DNA of 64,000 nt from Streptomyces griseorubiginosus (GCF_017614965.1 NZ_WVUG01000005.1:1-64000), one strand, 5' to 3'. Positions 55,079 to 64,000 are shown, numbered from the stretch's first letter. Notes: generated by a model not told the origin, from the sequence alone. Made by a program: numbers and translations.

Positions 55079-55830
55079 CCGACTTCGAGGGGCTGAAGGC
55101 CCTGGTCACCGGCGGAGCCTCCGGCATCGGACGGGCCACGGCCGAACTCCTCGCCGCCCGCGGCGCCCAGGTCGCCGTCCTCGACCTCGACCCGTCCCCG
55201 GTGGAGAAGCCGCTGCTCGGCTTCCGGGCGGACGTCGGCGACGACACCTCCGTACGAGAGGCGGTGGCCGCCGCGGTCGCCGAGCTCGGCGGTCTCGACG
55301 TGGTGGTCAACAACGCGGGCATCGGCGCCCAGGGCACCGTCGAGGACAACGACGACGCCGAGTGGCACCGGGTCCTGGACGTCAACGTGGTCGGCATGGT
55401 GCGCGTGACCCGCGCCGCGCTCCCGCATCTGCGCGCATCGCGGCACGCGGCGATCGTCAACACCTGCTCCATCGCCGCCACCGCCGGCCTCCCGCAACGC
55501 GCGCTCTACAGCGCGACCAAGGGCGCCGTGTACGCGCTGACCCTCGCCATGGCCGCCGACCACGTCCGCGAGGGCATCCGCGTCAACTGCGTCAATCCCG
55601 GTACGGCCGACACCCCCTGGGTCGGCCGCCTGCTGGACAAGGCCCCCGACCCCGCCGCCGAACGCGCCGCACTGGAGGCCCGCCAGCCCACCGGCCGCCT
55701 GGTCTCCGCCGCAGAGGTCGCGGGCGCCATCGCCTACCTGGCCAGCCCACTCTCCGGAGCCACCACCGGCACCTCCCTCGCCGTCGACGGCGGCATGCAG
55801 GGACTGCGGCTGAGGCCGGTGGGCCGGTGA
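55075..55830 (+). CDS. SDR, probable 2-keto-3-deoxy-L-fuconate dehydrogenase
   Basis: This 251-residue classical SDR has TGGASGIG cofactor loop, NNAGIG, catalytic Ser (NTCSIAA) and YSATK (YxxxK). Asp in AVLDLD after strand beta-2 favours NAD. Position directly after L-fuconate dehydratase matches the dehydrogenase that oxidises its product. It overlaps both neighbours by 4 bp. Confidence 0.88.
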   Translation: MTDFEGLKALVTGGASGIGRATAELLAARGAQVAVLDLDPSPVEKPLLGFRADVGDDTSVREAVAAAVAELGGLDVVVNNAGIGAQGTVEDNDDAEWHRVLDVNVVGMVRVTRAALPHLRASRHAAIVNTCSIAATAGLPQRALYSATKGAVYALTLAMAADHVREGIRVNCVNPGTADTPWVGRLLDKAPDPAAERAALEARQPTGRLVSAAEVAGAIAYLASPLSGATTGTSLAVDGGMQGLRLRPVGR

Positions 55831-56792
55831 ACATGCCGCATGGACTCGGTCTCGGAGCGGCCGGCATCGCCGGCCTCTACACCGAGGTCACCGACGAGCA
55901 GGCGTACGAGGCCGTCTCCGCCGCCTGGCGGCGCGGCATCCGCTACTACGACACCGCACCCCACTACGGGCTCGGCGTGTCCGAACGCCGCCTCGGCGCG
56001 GTCCTGCGCGAGCACCCGCGTGAGCAGTACACGCTCTCCACCAAGGTCGGCCGCCGTCTTGAGCCCTCGTCCGAGGGCGGGGACGACCTCGCGCACGGCT
56101 TCGCCGTCCCCGCCACCCACCGCCGGGTGTGGGACTTCACCGCGGACGGCATCCGCCGCACCCTCGACGCCAGCCTGGAACGGCTCGGCGTCGACCGCGT
56201 CGACATCGTCTACCTGCACGACCCGGACGACCACGCCGAACAGGCCTTCCGGGAGGCGTATCCCGCGCTGGAGAAGCTCCGTTCGGAAGGCGTGGTCGGC
56301 GCGATCGGCGCGGGGATGAACCAGGCCGAGATGCTCACCCGTTTCGTCCGCGAGACCGACGTCGACGTGGTGCTGTGCGCCGGCCGCTACACCCTGCTCG
56401 ACCAGAGCGCGCTCACGGAGCTCCTCCCCGCGGCCCTCGCCCGGGGTGTCTCGGTGGTGATCGGGGGAGCCTTCAACTCGGGCCTGCTGGCGGATCCGAA
56501 GCCGGGGGCGACCTACAACTACGCTGCTGTGCCACCCGAGTTGCTGGACCGGGCCCTTGGCATGCAGGCGGTCGCAGAGCGGCACGGCAGCACCCTGCGG
56601 GCCGCCGCCCTCGCCTTCTGCGCGGCGCACCCGGCCGTCACGAGCGTCCTGGTGGGAGCCCGTTCGGCGGCGGAGGTCCACGACTGCGCCGACCAGTACG
56701 CGACGCCGGTGCCCGCCGCCTTCTGGCAGGAGCTGCGCGAGACCGGACTGCTCCCCACGCATGCCCCCGTACCCGCCGAGGAACCGTCATGA
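55827..56792 (+). CDS. Aldo/keto reductase, probable L-fucose dehydrogenase
   Basis: This 321-residue AKR barrel has GIRYYDTAPHYGLGVSERRLG, the lysine in STKVGRR and VYLHDPDDH, with catalytic Tyr/Asp/Lys/His positions in family places. In this locus it would oxidise L-fucose to L-fuconolactone. The segment TLLDQSALTELLPAALARGVSVVIGGAFNSGLL is typical of D-threo-aldose/L-fucose dehydrogenases. GTG 55827 overlaps the SDR stop; ATG 55833 is an alternative. Confidence 0.86.
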   Translation: MNMPHGLGLGAAGIAGLYTEVTDEQAYEAVSAAWRRGIRYYDTAPHYGLGVSERRLGAVLREHPREQYTLSTKVGRRLEPSSEGGDDLAHGFAVPATHRRVWDFTADGIRRTLDASLERLGVDRVDIVYLHDPDDHAEQAFREAYPALEKLRSEGVVGAIGAGMNQAEMLTRFVRETDVDVVLCAGRYTLLDQSALTELLPAALARGVSVVIGGAFNSGLLADPKPGATYNYAAVPPELLDRALGMQAVAERHGSTLRAAALAFCAAHPAVTSVLVGARSAAEVHDCADQYATPVPAAFWQELRETGLLPTHAPVPAEEPS

Positions 56793-57103
56793 GAGTCGCC
56801 CTGCACACCAAGGTCCGCGCGGACCGCATCGCCGAGTACGAGGCCGCCCACCGCGAGGTCCCCAAGGAGCTCACGGACGCCATCCGCGCGGCCGGCGCCA
56901 CCTCCTGGACCATCTGGCGCAGCGGCACCGACCTCTTCCACGTCCTGGAGTGCGAGGACTACAGCCGCCTCCTCGCCGAGCTGGAGAAGCTCCCGGTCAA
57001 CATCACCTGGCAGGCCCGGATGGCGGAGCTGCTGGACGTGGTGCACGACTACTCCTCCGAGGGCGCGCAGGCGGGGCTGCCCGTCGTCTGGGAGCTGCCA
57101 TGA
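56789..57103 (+). CDS. L-rhamnose/L-fucose mutarotase-type protein
   Basis: This 104-residue RhaM-fold protein has MRVALHTKVRADRIAEYEAAHREVPKELTDAIRAAGATSWTIWRSGTDLFHVLECED and a C-terminal W(Q)ARMAELLDV segment. The active-site His of EAAHREV and Trp/Tyr positions are kept. It would equilibrate alpha and beta L-fucose for the dehydrogenase. Both ends overlap neighbours by 4 bp. Confidence 0.9.
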   Translation: MRVALHTKVRADRIAEYEAAHREVPKELTDAIRAAGATSWTIWRSGTDLFHVLECEDYSRLLAELEKLPVNITWQARMAELLDVVHDYSSEGAQAGLPVVWELP

Positions 57104-57924
57104 CGGTGGACGCCCACCACCACGTCTGGGACCTGGCGGTCCGCGACCAGGACTGGATCCCCGAGGGCAGCCCGCTGCGGCGGACGTTCACGGTCGCCGA
57201 CCTCGAACCCGAGGCGCGGGCCGCCGGGGTCGACCGCACGGTCCTGGTCCAGACGGTCACCGTGCCGGAGGAGACCCCCGAGTTCCTGGAGCTGGCCGCC
57301 GCGCACGACCTCATCGCCGGCGTGGTCGGCTGGACCGACCTCACCCGTCCCGACCTCGCCGACGAACTGGCCCGGCTGCGGGAACTCCCCGGCGGCACGT
57401 ACCTCAAGGGCATCCGCCACCAGGTCCAGGGCGAGCCGGACCCCGAATGGCTGCTGCGCCCGGACGTACGCCGGGGTCTCGCGGCCGTGGCCACCGCGGG
57501 CCTGGTCTACGACCTGGTCGTCCTGCCCCACCAGCTCCCCTCCTGCGCCAAGGCGGCGGCGGACCTCCCCGAACTCACCTTCGTCCTCGACCACCTGGGC
57601 AAGCCCCCGATCGCCTCGGGCACCCTCACTCCCTGGTCCACCGACCTGCACGCCCTCGCCGCCCGACCCAACACCGTCGCCAAACTCTCCGGCCTGGTCA
57701 CGGAGGCGAACCCCGCAGGCTGGACCACCGACTACCTCCGCCCGTACGCCGAGACGGCCCTGGAGGCCTTCGGCCCGGACCGCCTGATGTTCGGCTCGGA
57801 CTGGCCGGTGTGCACGGAGCGCGCGACCTACGGACAAGTCATCGACGCAGCGCGCCAGTTGACGTCCCCCACCGAACACACCCAGCTCTTCGAGACCACG
57901 GCCACCCGTGTCTACGGCCTCTAG
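57100..57924 (+). CDS. Amidohydrolase, probable L-fuconolactonase
   Basis: This 274-residue amidohydrolase_2 protein has the metal site DAHHHVWDL, GIRHQVQGEPDPEWLL, DHLGKPPI and FGSDWPVC with its metal/base Asp. Close relatives in fucose operons hydrolyse L-fucono-lactone to L-fuconate, the substrate of the dehydratase. Its ATG overlaps the mutarotase stop. It is the final gene of the operon starting at 50099. Confidence 0.9.
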   Translation: MTVDAHHHVWDLAVRDQDWIPEGSPLRRTFTVADLEPEARAAGVDRTVLVQTVTVPEETPEFLELAAAHDLIAGVVGWTDLTRPDLADELARLRELPGGTYLKGIRHQVQGEPDPEWLLRPDVRRGLAAVATAGLVYDLVVLPHQLPSCAKAAADLPELTFVLDHLGKPPIASGTLTPWSTDLHALAARPNTVAKLSGLVTEANPAGWTTDYLRPYAETALEAFGPDRLMFGSDWPVCTERATYGQVIDAARQLTSPTEHTQLFETTATRVYGL

Positions 57925-57931
57925 ACCACCG

Positions 57932-59356
57932 CTACGACCGCTGCGCCACCCCCGTGAGCCGCGTGGGCGGCAGGTACTCCCGTACGTAGGTCCGCTCCCA
58001 GCACGCCCCCGTCTCCCGTAGCTCCCGCCAACTCGTGTACCGGTAGCGGAAGAGGCGGGCGCGGATGTAGCGGGGCGGGGCGTCGGACGGGAACGGGGAG
58101 CGACGCAGGAGGCGCAGGGTGTCGCGGTCGTTCTCCAGGAGCCGCTCCACCAGGGCGCCGAACCAGGAGCCGGCGTATCCGGGCGACAGCGCGGCGAACC
58201 ACATCAGCCAGTCCAGGCGCAGATGGTAGGGCGCGAACTGGCGTGGCCAGTGCCGTGGATCGCCCGGCTTGCCCTTGAACTCGTACTCCCGCCAGTCCGA
58301 GTCCTCCCGCGGCACGTCGTCGTCGGTGCCCTCGATCACCACCTCGTACCGGATCCGGCTGACGCTCCCGAACGCCCCGTAGGTGTTGACCAGATGGAGC
58401 GGGTCGAAGGAGCGGTTCATGATCTGGCGGCGGGAGATCATGTTGCGGACGGGGTGGTAGCTCAGCCCCGCGAGGAGGACGGCGACGGCCAGCACCAGGA
58501 CCTCGTACCAGAGCGGGGTGGCCGGGACCGTGGACGGCGCGTCCTCGGGGAGCCGCAACGCGGAGGCGGCCAGGACGATGGTGATCCAGTTCAGCCAGGA
58601 GAAGTTGCCCGACAGCACCAGCCAGAGCTGGGTGACGATCATCAGGGAAGCGGCGGCCGTGGCGATCGGCTGGGGTGTGAACAGCAGGAGGGGCACCGCG
58701 AGTTGGGTGACATGGTTCGCGGCCACCTCCACCCGGTGTGCGGGCTTGGGCAGATGGTGGAAGAACCAGCTCAGCGGGCCCGGCATCGGCTGGGTCTCGT
58801 GGTGGTGGTCGAGGCACGTCAGCTTCCGCCAGCACGCGTCACCGCGCATCTTGATCAGCCCCGCGCCGAACTCGACACGGAAGAGGATCCAGCGCAGGAG
58901 GAACAGGACGACGACCGGCGGGGCCACCTCGTCGTTGCCGACGAAGACCGCCAGGAACCCCACCTCCAGCAGCAGGGACTCCCAGCCGAACGCGTACCAG
59001 GTCTGACCGACGTTGACGATCGACAGATACAGGGCCCAGGGGATCAGCCACAGAAGCATCCCGGCCCAGAGCGGGACGTACGAGTCCAGCCCGGCGGCCA
59101 GTGCCCCCGAGACCGCGCAGCCCGTCCAGGCGCAGACCGCGAAGAAGCGGTCCGAGTAATGGAGTTGGAAGACGCTCGGGGCCTGCCGGAAACGCACCCG
59201 CTGCACGAACCGGGGGACCGGCAGCATGCCGCGCTCGCCCATCAGCGCGCGGAACTGCAGGGCCGCCGTCAGGAACGCCACCAGGTACACGCCGGCCAGG
59301 GCCCGCTGGAAGACCAGCCGGCTCATCCAGTACTCGGGTGCGGTGAACCAGTCCAC
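57932..59356 (-). CDS. Lipase maturation factor (LMF1)-like membrane protein
   Basis: This 474-residue protein has several transmembrane helices in the first 300 residues and the LMF motifs NVGQTWYAFGWESLLLEVGFLAVF, LLRWILFRVEFGAGLIKMRGDACWRKLTCLDHHHETQPMPGPLSWFFHHLP and a C-terminal soluble part (NTYGAFGSVSRIRYEVVIEGT, RQFAPYHLRLDWLMWFAAL). The eukaryotic protein helps fold lipases in the ER; the bacterial role is unknown. GTG 59356 is the likely start. Confidence 0.88.
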   Translation of the reverse strand: MDWFTAPEYWMSRLVFQRALAGVYLVAFLTAALQFRALMGERGMLPVPRFVQRVRFRQAPSVFQLHYSDRFFAVCAWTGCAVSGALAAGLDSYVPLWAGMLLWLIPWALYLSIVNVGQTWYAFGWESLLLEVGFLAVFVGNDEVAPPVVVLFLLRWILFRVEFGAGLIKMRGDACWRKLTCLDHHHETQPMPGPLSWFFHHLPKPAHRVEVAANHVTQLAVPLLLFTPQPIATAAASLMIVTQLWLVLSGNFSWLNWITIVLAASALRLPEDAPSTVPATPLWYEVLVLAVAVLLAGLSYHPVRNMISRRQIMNRSFDPLHLVNTYGAFGSVSRIRYEVVIEGTDDDVPREDSDWREYEFKGKPGDPRHWPRQFAPYHLRLDWLMWFAALSPGYAGSWFGALVERLLENDRDTLRLLRRSPFPSDAPPRYIRARLFRYRYTSWRELRETGACWERTYVREYLPPTRLTGVAQRS

Positions 59357-59490
59357 GGCCGTGCGCTCCTCACCTCATCGTCGCGCCGAACCCTATGTCA
59401 CTCTCCGTGTAACCCTTCTCCGCTTGCGTAACCCAAGTGAGTGAAGCAGACAATAGTGACGAATTGCCTGCGTCGAGGCTGGAGGACGAG

Positions 59491-60417
59491 GTGCGGACAG
59501 TCACCGGAACCCTCGCCACCGCCTGCGCACTCTCGGCGGCGGTCATCGCCGTCGGCTGCGCCGGCAGCGGCGGGACGGAGACCAGGTCGAGCGGTGAGGT
59601 CTTTCTGCTGCCGGCCGCGGACCAGGGACCGGACCCGTTCACCCCGTCCACGGCCACCACGACGCCCACCCCGTCCGCCGCCGCCCGCGGGGCGCGGATG
59701 GTGGGCGCCCCGAGCGCGCGGGCCCTCTCGGGCAGCACCCCCGGGCTGTACGCCGGGACCGCGCGCGTCGGCTCTTGCGATGTGAACCGGCAGATCGCCT
59801 ACCTGACCTCCGACCCGGCCGAAACACGCGCCTTCGCCCGGGCCGAGGGCGTCACCGAGGCGTCCGTCCCGGACTTCCTGCGCGACCTCGCGCCGGTCCT
59901 GCTGCGCGCCGACACCCGGGTCACCGACCACGGCTTCCGCCACGGCCGGACGACGGACTTCCAGTCCGTGCTCCAGGCCGGCACCGCCGTCCTCGTCGAC
60001 GACCGGGGCGTACCGCGCGTGCGGTGCGCGGGCGGCAACCCCCTCGCTCCGGCCGTCGCCGAACGGGGCCGCTTCGGCACCAAGGGCCGCTCCTGGTCCG
60101 GCTTCCGGGCCGGCCAGGTGATCGTGGTGACCCCGGCACCCCAGGCGATCACCACCGTCACGATCGTCGACGTCGTCCACGGCGGCTGGATCGAACGCCC
60201 CATCAGTCACGACGTGCACCGCGACCACGTCATACCGCCACCGGCCGGGGAGACCCCGGCGACGATGCCGACACCGCCCGCCAGCCCGGACGCCGGCGAA
60301 CCAACCGCCACCGCGGCCGCGCCGGCCGACGACCCGACGGCGACGGTCACCCCGGCACCGACGCCCGGCCTGACGACCACCGTCTTCGACAGTCCCACGG
60401 ACGTCTTCGACGGCTGA
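59491..60417 (+). CDS. DUF6777-like lipoprotein
   Basis: This 308-residue protein has a lipoprotein signal with Cys in AVIAVGCAGSGG. The mature part starts EVFLLPAADQGPDPFTPSTA and holds CDVNRQIAYLTSDPAETRAFARAEGV and FQSVLQAGTAVLVDDRGVPRVRCAGGNPL, which I associate with Streptomyces DUF6777 proteins. A long Pro/Thr/Ala tail ends the protein. Its role is unknown. GTG 59491 follows GGAGG; the longer frame from 59437 lacks a site. Confidence 0.75.
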   Translation: MRTVTGTLATACALSAAVIAVGCAGSGGTETRSSGEVFLLPAADQGPDPFTPSTATTTPTPSAAARGARMVGAPSARALSGSTPGLYAGTARVGSCDVNRQIAYLTSDPAETRAFARAEGVTEASVPDFLRDLAPVLLRADTRVTDHGFRHGRTTDFQSVLQAGTAVLVDDRGVPRVRCAGGNPLAPAVAERGRFGTKGRSWSGFRAGQVIVVTPAPQAITTVTIVDVVHGGWIERPISHDVHRDHVIPPPAGETPATMPTPPASPDAGEPTATAAAPADDPTATVTPAPTPGLTTTVFDSPTDVFDG

Positions 60418-60508
60418 GCGGTCGTCCGCAACCACGGGACGGGCACTCGACGCAACAATCCGGTGCCTCCCGGTCGAAGAATCAGCCAAACCCTGGCAAG
60501 GTGGCCCC

Positions 60509-62596
60509 ATGGTTGATCGGGGAGCGAGCGCCCTGTCACTCCCGGACGACTGGCCCGCCCATCCGGACCCGATCCTGGCGCTCAACCAGATGGGCAGTTT
60601 CGACTGGGACCTGGACAGCGGTCTGTTCCACATGGACGCCCAGGCCCACGAGGTCTTCGACCTGCGCCCCGACGAATACGACGGCCGTCCCGAAACCCTC
60701 GCCGTCCGGGTCCCGCCGGCCGAGGCCTACCGCCTCGACACCGCCGTCACCCAGGCCATGAAGGACGGCAGCGAGAACTACGGCGCCTACTTCCGCGTCC
60801 GCCGCCGCGACGGCAGCCTGCGCTGGACCCACACCCAGGGCTACATCCGGCGCGACGAGACCGGCCGCCCGCGCCGGATCATCGGAATCGTCCGGGACGC
60901 CACCCAGGAGCTGATCGAGAGCGCGGCCCGGCAGGAGCAGGCCGCCCTGGACGAGGCCCGGCGCCGGCAGACCAACGTCGTCCAGCTCACCACGGCCGCC
61001 CTCGCCCACGCCCGCACCGTCCAGGACGTCATCGACGTCCTCAAGGACACCCACGGACTGACCCATCTCGGCGCGACCAGCCTGGTCATGGGCCTGGTCG
61101 AGGCCGGCCGGATCCGGCTGATCGCCGAGGGCCCCGAGGGCAGCTTCGTACCCGGCACCCTCGTCACCGGTATCGACGAGCCCTACCCGATGAGCGAGGT
61201 CGTACGCACCCTCAGCCCCCGCTTCATCGAGTCGCCCGAGGAGTTCGCCAAGGGCTTCCCCGTCCTGTGGCCGCACATCACCGACCTGAACATCACCTCG
61301 GCGGCCTATCTGCCGCTGATCGTCCAGGCCCGCCCGATCGGCGCCATGGGCCTGCTCTACAGCGACCGGCGCGGCTTCTCGCCCGACGAACGCAACGTGC
61401 TGGTCGCCCTCGGCAGCAGCATCGCGCAGAGCCTGCAGCGGGCCATGTTCTACGAGCAGGAGAAGGACCTCGCCTCCGGTCTCCAGCAGGCGATGCTGCC
61501 GCGCACCATCCCCAGCGTGCGCGGCGCCGACGTCGCCGTCCGCTACCGTGCCGGCGCCGCCGCGGGCTCCCTCGCCCGTGACATCGGCGGCGACTGGTAC
61601 GACCTGATCCCGCTGCCCGGCGGCCGGGTCGGGGCGGTCATCGGCGACGTCCAGGGCCACGACACCCACGCCGCGGCCGTCATGGGGCAGCTGCGCATCG
61701 TGCTGCGCGCCTACGCCGCCGAGGGCCACACCCCGGCGACCGTCATGGCCCGCGCCTCCGTCTTCCTGCACGAACTCGACACCGACCGCTTCGCGACCTG
61801 CCTGTACGCCGAGGCCGACCTGTCGACCGGGGTGGTACAGGTGGTGCGGGCCGGGCACATCGACCCGCTGATCCGGGAGGCCGACGGCGTCTGCCGCCGC
61901 ATCCCCGTCGAGGGCGGGCTGCCGCTCGGCCTGTCCGCCGAGTTCCGCAGCCTCGACTACCCCGTCGGCACCCTCGAACTCGATCCCGGCAACACGCTCG
62001 TGCTGTGCACCGACGGCCTGGTCGAACAGCCCGGCGCCGACCTCGACGACGGCATGCAGACCCTGACCGCCCTGATCGCGGCCGGCCCCGACGACGTCCG
62101 CGATCTCGCCGACCGCCTCATCGACATCGCCGAGGCCCGCGGGGGCGACGACGACGTGGCCCTGCTCCTGCTGCGCCGCCGCGGACTGGACACCCAGCAG
62201 TCCGGCGGCCGGCTCCAGCAGCACGTGGCACCCGGCGACCCCGAGGCCCTCACCCAGGCCCGGCACATGATCAGGGCCGCGGTCCGCGCCTGGGGCGCCG
62301 AGGACCGCGCGGACGAGGTCGAACTGGTCGCCGACGAACTGGTCACCAACGCGCTGATGCACACCGAGGGCGCGGCGATCGTCACCCTCCGGGTCCTCAC
62401 CGGCGGCGACCGGCGGCTGCGCGTCGAAGTGGAGGACTCCTCCAGCGCCCTGCCGCGCCGCCGCGAGGCGGGCGAGTCGGGGGTCTCGGGGCGCGGGCTG
62501 ATGCTGGTCGACCTGCTCACGGACGCGTGGGGGGTGGAGGCGCGCGGCGGCGGCAAGTGCGTGTGGTGCGAGTTCGTCGTGCCGGGACGGGACTGA
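60509..62596 (+). CDS. PAS-GAF-PP2C (SpoIIE) phosphatase with HATPase anti-sigma-like domain
   Basis: This 695-residue cytoplasmic signalling protein has, in order: a PAS domain with PAC (about 20-130; FRVRRRDGSLRWTHTQGYI), a GAF domain (about 155-310), a PP2C/SpoIIE domain (about 320-550; DIGGDWYDLIPL, IGDVQGHD, LCTDGLVE, GDDDVALLLLRR) and a C-terminal RsbW/SpoIIAB-like HATPase (VELVADELVTNALMH, GRGLMLVDLL). It may both dephosphorylate an anti-anti-sigma factor and act as the kinase. No partner gene is adjacent. Confidence 0.92.
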   Translation: MVDRGASALSLPDDWPAHPDPILALNQMGSFDWDLDSGLFHMDAQAHEVFDLRPDEYDGRPETLAVRVPPAEAYRLDTAVTQAMKDGSENYGAYFRVRRRDGSLRWTHTQGYIRRDETGRPRRIIGIVRDATQELIESAARQEQAALDEARRRQTNVVQLTTAALAHARTVQDVIDVLKDTHGLTHLGATSLVMGLVEAGRIRLIAEGPEGSFVPGTLVTGIDEPYPMSEVVRTLSPRFIESPEEFAKGFPVLWPHITDLNITSAAYLPLIVQARPIGAMGLLYSDRRGFSPDERNVLVALGSSIAQSLQRAMFYEQEKDLASGLQQAMLPRTIPSVRGADVAVRYRAGAAAGSLARDIGGDWYDLIPLPGGRVGAVIGDVQGHDTHAAAVMGQLRIVLRAYAAEGHTPATVMARASVFLHELDTDRFATCLYAEADLSTGVVQVVRAGHIDPLIREADGVCRRIPVEGGLPLGLSAEFRSLDYPVGTLELDPGNTLVLCTDGLVEQPGADLDDGMQTLTALIAAGPDDVRDLADRLIDIAEARGGDDDVALLLLRRRGLDTQQSGGRLQQHVAPGDPEALTQARHMIRAAVRAWGAEDRADEVELVADELVTNALMHTEGAAIVTLRVLTGGDRRLRVEVEDSSSALPRRREAGESGVSGRGLMLVDLLTDAWGVEARGGGKCVWCEFVVPGRD

Positions 62597-62637
62597 ACCC
62601 GCCTGTCGTTGTCGGTGCCGGGTGGCACTCTGGACGT

Positions 62638-63501
62638 ATGCCGGAACTCCCCGAGGTGGAAGCGCTCAAGGACTTCCTGACCGAGCACCTGGTCGGGCAC
62701 GAGATCGTGCGCGTGCTGCCCGTCGCGATCAGTGTCCTGAAGACGTACGACCCGCCGCCCACCTCCGTCGAGGGCCGCGAGGTCACCGCCGTGCGCCGGT
62801 ACGGCAAGTTCCTCGACCTCGTCACCGACTCGGGCCCGCATCTCGTCACCCATCTGGCCCGCGCCGGCTGGCTGCAGTGGAGGGACAGGCTTCCCGACGG
62901 CCCGCCCCGCCCCGGCAAGGGACCCCTCGCCCTGCGCGTCGCCCTGGAGACCGGCGAGGGCTTCGACCTCACGGAGGCCGGCACCCAGAAACGCCTCGCG
63001 GTGTACGTCGTCCAGGATCCCCAACAGGTCCCGGGCCTCGCCCGCCTCGGCCCCGACCCGCTCGCCGACGACTTCGACGAGCAGACCTTCGCCGGGCTGC
63101 TGAAGGACGAGAGACGCCGGCTCAAGGGCGCCCTGCGCGACCAGAGCCTGATCGCCGGGGTGGGCAACGCCTACAGCGACGAGATCCTGCACGCGGCGAA
63201 GATGTCGCCGTACAAACTCGCCGCGAGCCTCACGCCCGAGGAGACCACCCGCCTGTACGAGGCCCTGCGCACCACGCTGACGGAGGCGGTGGAACGCTCG
63301 CGCGGCGTCGCGGCCGGCCGGCTGAAGGCCGAGAAGAAGAGCGGCCTGCGGGTGCACGGCCGCACCGGCGAACCCTGCCCGGTGTGCGGCGACACCATCC
63401 GCGAGGTCTCCTTCAGCGACTCCTCCCTCCAGTACTGCCCCACCTGCCAGACCGGGGGGAAACCGCTCGCGGACCGCAGGATGTCACGGCTGCTGAAGTA
63501 G
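62638..63501 (+). CDS. Fpg/Nei-family DNA glycosylase
   Basis: This 287-residue base-excision repair enzyme has the catalytic N-terminus MPELPEVEAL (Pro2 imine, Glu3), a helix-two-turn-helix region (LIAGVGNAYSDEILHAAKMSP) and a C-terminal zinc finger CPVC...CPTC with the DNA-contact Lys/Arg. It removes oxidised bases. Whether it is MutM-like or a Nei-type paralogue cannot be decided. The ATG starts the conserved MPELPEVE. Confidence 0.9.
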   Translation: MPELPEVEALKDFLTEHLVGHEIVRVLPVAISVLKTYDPPPTSVEGREVTAVRRYGKFLDLVTDSGPHLVTHLARAGWLQWRDRLPDGPPRPGKGPLALRVALETGEGFDLTEAGTQKRLAVYVVQDPQQVPGLARLGPDPLADDFDEQTFAGLLKDERRRLKGALRDQSLIAGVGNAYSDEILHAAKMSPYKLAASLTPEETTRLYEALRTTLTEAVERSRGVAAGRLKAEKKSGLRVHGRTGEPCPVCGDTIREVSFSDSSLQYCPTCQTGGKPLADRRMSRLLK

Positions 63502-63528
63502 GGACCGTCACGGCCGAAGCAGCGGACG

Positions 63529-63915
63529 TCATGCCCCGACCCGCACCAGCCCGCTCTCGTAGGCGAACACGACGGCCTGCACCCGGTCACGCAGCTCCAG
63601 CTTGCCGAGCACATGGCCCAGATGGGTCTTGACCGTGGTCTCGCCCAGGTGGAGCCGCGCGGCGATCTCCCCGTTGCTCAGCCCCCGCGCCACCAGCGCC
63701 GGCACGTCCCGCTCGCGCTCGGTCAGCCGCTCCAGGCGGCCCTTCTGCTCGGGCGGGGCCGCGGGCAGCACGAAGCGTTCCACGAGCCGGCGCACCACCG
63801 AGGGCGCCATCATCACCTCGCCCCGCAGCACCGCCCGGACGGTCACCAGGATCTCCTCGCCGACCGCGTCCTCGCCGCCGCCCTGCACGACCACTTCCCG
63901 ACCGTCGAGCGCACC
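63529..63915 (-). pseudogene. LuxR-type response regulator lacking its N-terminal receiver
   Basis: The frame is closed by TGA at 63916-63918, and only the end of a receiver-like segment (EEILVTVRAVLRGEVMMAPSVVRRLVERF) and a complete LuxR HTH (LTERERDVPALVARGLSNGEIAARLHLGETTVKTHLGHVLGKLELRDRVQAVVFAYESGLV) remain. About 90-100 receiver residues, including the phospho-Asp, are missing. GTG 63894 could start a 121-residue HTH-only protein, but it has no convincing ribosome site. Confidence 0.65.
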
Positions 63916-64000
63916 TCAACCGTCTGGCCGAACGTTCCCCCCGCCTTCGTCTACCGGGCGCGCGGTTCGTAGAGTCACCGTGTGAACGGCGCCGCCATCG

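Noticed and set aside
63982-64000. Start of a further gene at GTG 63982
   Set aside because: Only six codons are visible and no clear ribosome site is present.

Overview
The window is a piece of a high-GC actinobacterial chromosome, almost certainly Streptomyces. The signs are strong GC bias at third codon positions, GTG starts, the GlgE alpha-glucan operon, an XRE/DUF5753 plus DUF397 pair, a mycothiol-dependent isomerase homologue, a PAS-GAF-PP2C-HATPase protein and many Tat or lipoprotein exported glycosidases. I see no tRNA, rRNA, CRISPR array, complete IS element or prophage.

Layout. 0-7 kb: glgE (3' end)-treS-mak-glgB, the trehalose/maltose-1-phosphate glucan pathway, ending at a hairpin. 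GlgB carries an unusual Lys/Ala-rich N-terminal tail of about 260 residues. 7-11 kb: an atypical cytochrome P450 and a HelD/HelR-type RNA polymerase-remodelling ATPase with a terminator-like hairpin in its leader. 11-17 kb: small enzymes and regulators (carboxymuconolactone decarboxylase-like protein, class II amidotransferase, MerR-thioredoxin pair, AAA ATPase, MarR with a divergent mycothiol-type enzyme, DUF2127 membrane protein). 17-21.7 kb: dctA, a DcuS/CitA-type sensor kinase and its response regulator. The regulator gene is cut off inside its coding region and fused tail to tail with an MsiK-like ABC ATPase gene that is also cut off, which looks like a rearrangement breakpoint near 20.70 kb. 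22-27 kb: a 57-residue orphan ORF, GNATs, LysE exporter, WYL regulator, VOC protein and amidase.

Three loci appear to form one glycan-foraging programme. (a) 27-31 kb: three exported proteins, namely a catalytic-domain-less GH29-like module, a GH20 hexosaminidase/lacto-N-biosidase-like enzyme and a GH29 alpha-L-fucosidase. (b) 36-47 kb: a LacI regulator with repeated CTAATGCG operators, a CUT1 ABC importer, a cytoplasmic GH5-type beta-mannosidase-like enzyme, an exported GH85 endo-beta-N-acetylglucosaminidase and a cytoplasmic GH38 alpha-mannosidase. Together these would release, import and dismantle N-glycans. (c) 49-58 kb: a GntR/FadR regulator, a CUT2 ABC importer and a complete non-phosphorylative L-fucose pathway (mutarotase, dehydrogenase, lactonase, fuconate dehydratase, keto-deoxyfuconate dehydrogenase). 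Fucose freed by (a) would be the substrate of (c).

Between and after these loci are DedA, an XRE/DUF5753-DUF397 pair, a DUF574-type methyltransferase, a GyrB-like protein that has lost its ATP-site residues, a TetR-regulated FAD monooxygenase with three perfect 17-bp operators, an LMF1-like membrane protein, a DUF6777-like lipoprotein, a PP2C signalling protein, a Fpg/Nei glycosylase, and at the right edge a LuxR-type regulator that has lost its N-terminus.
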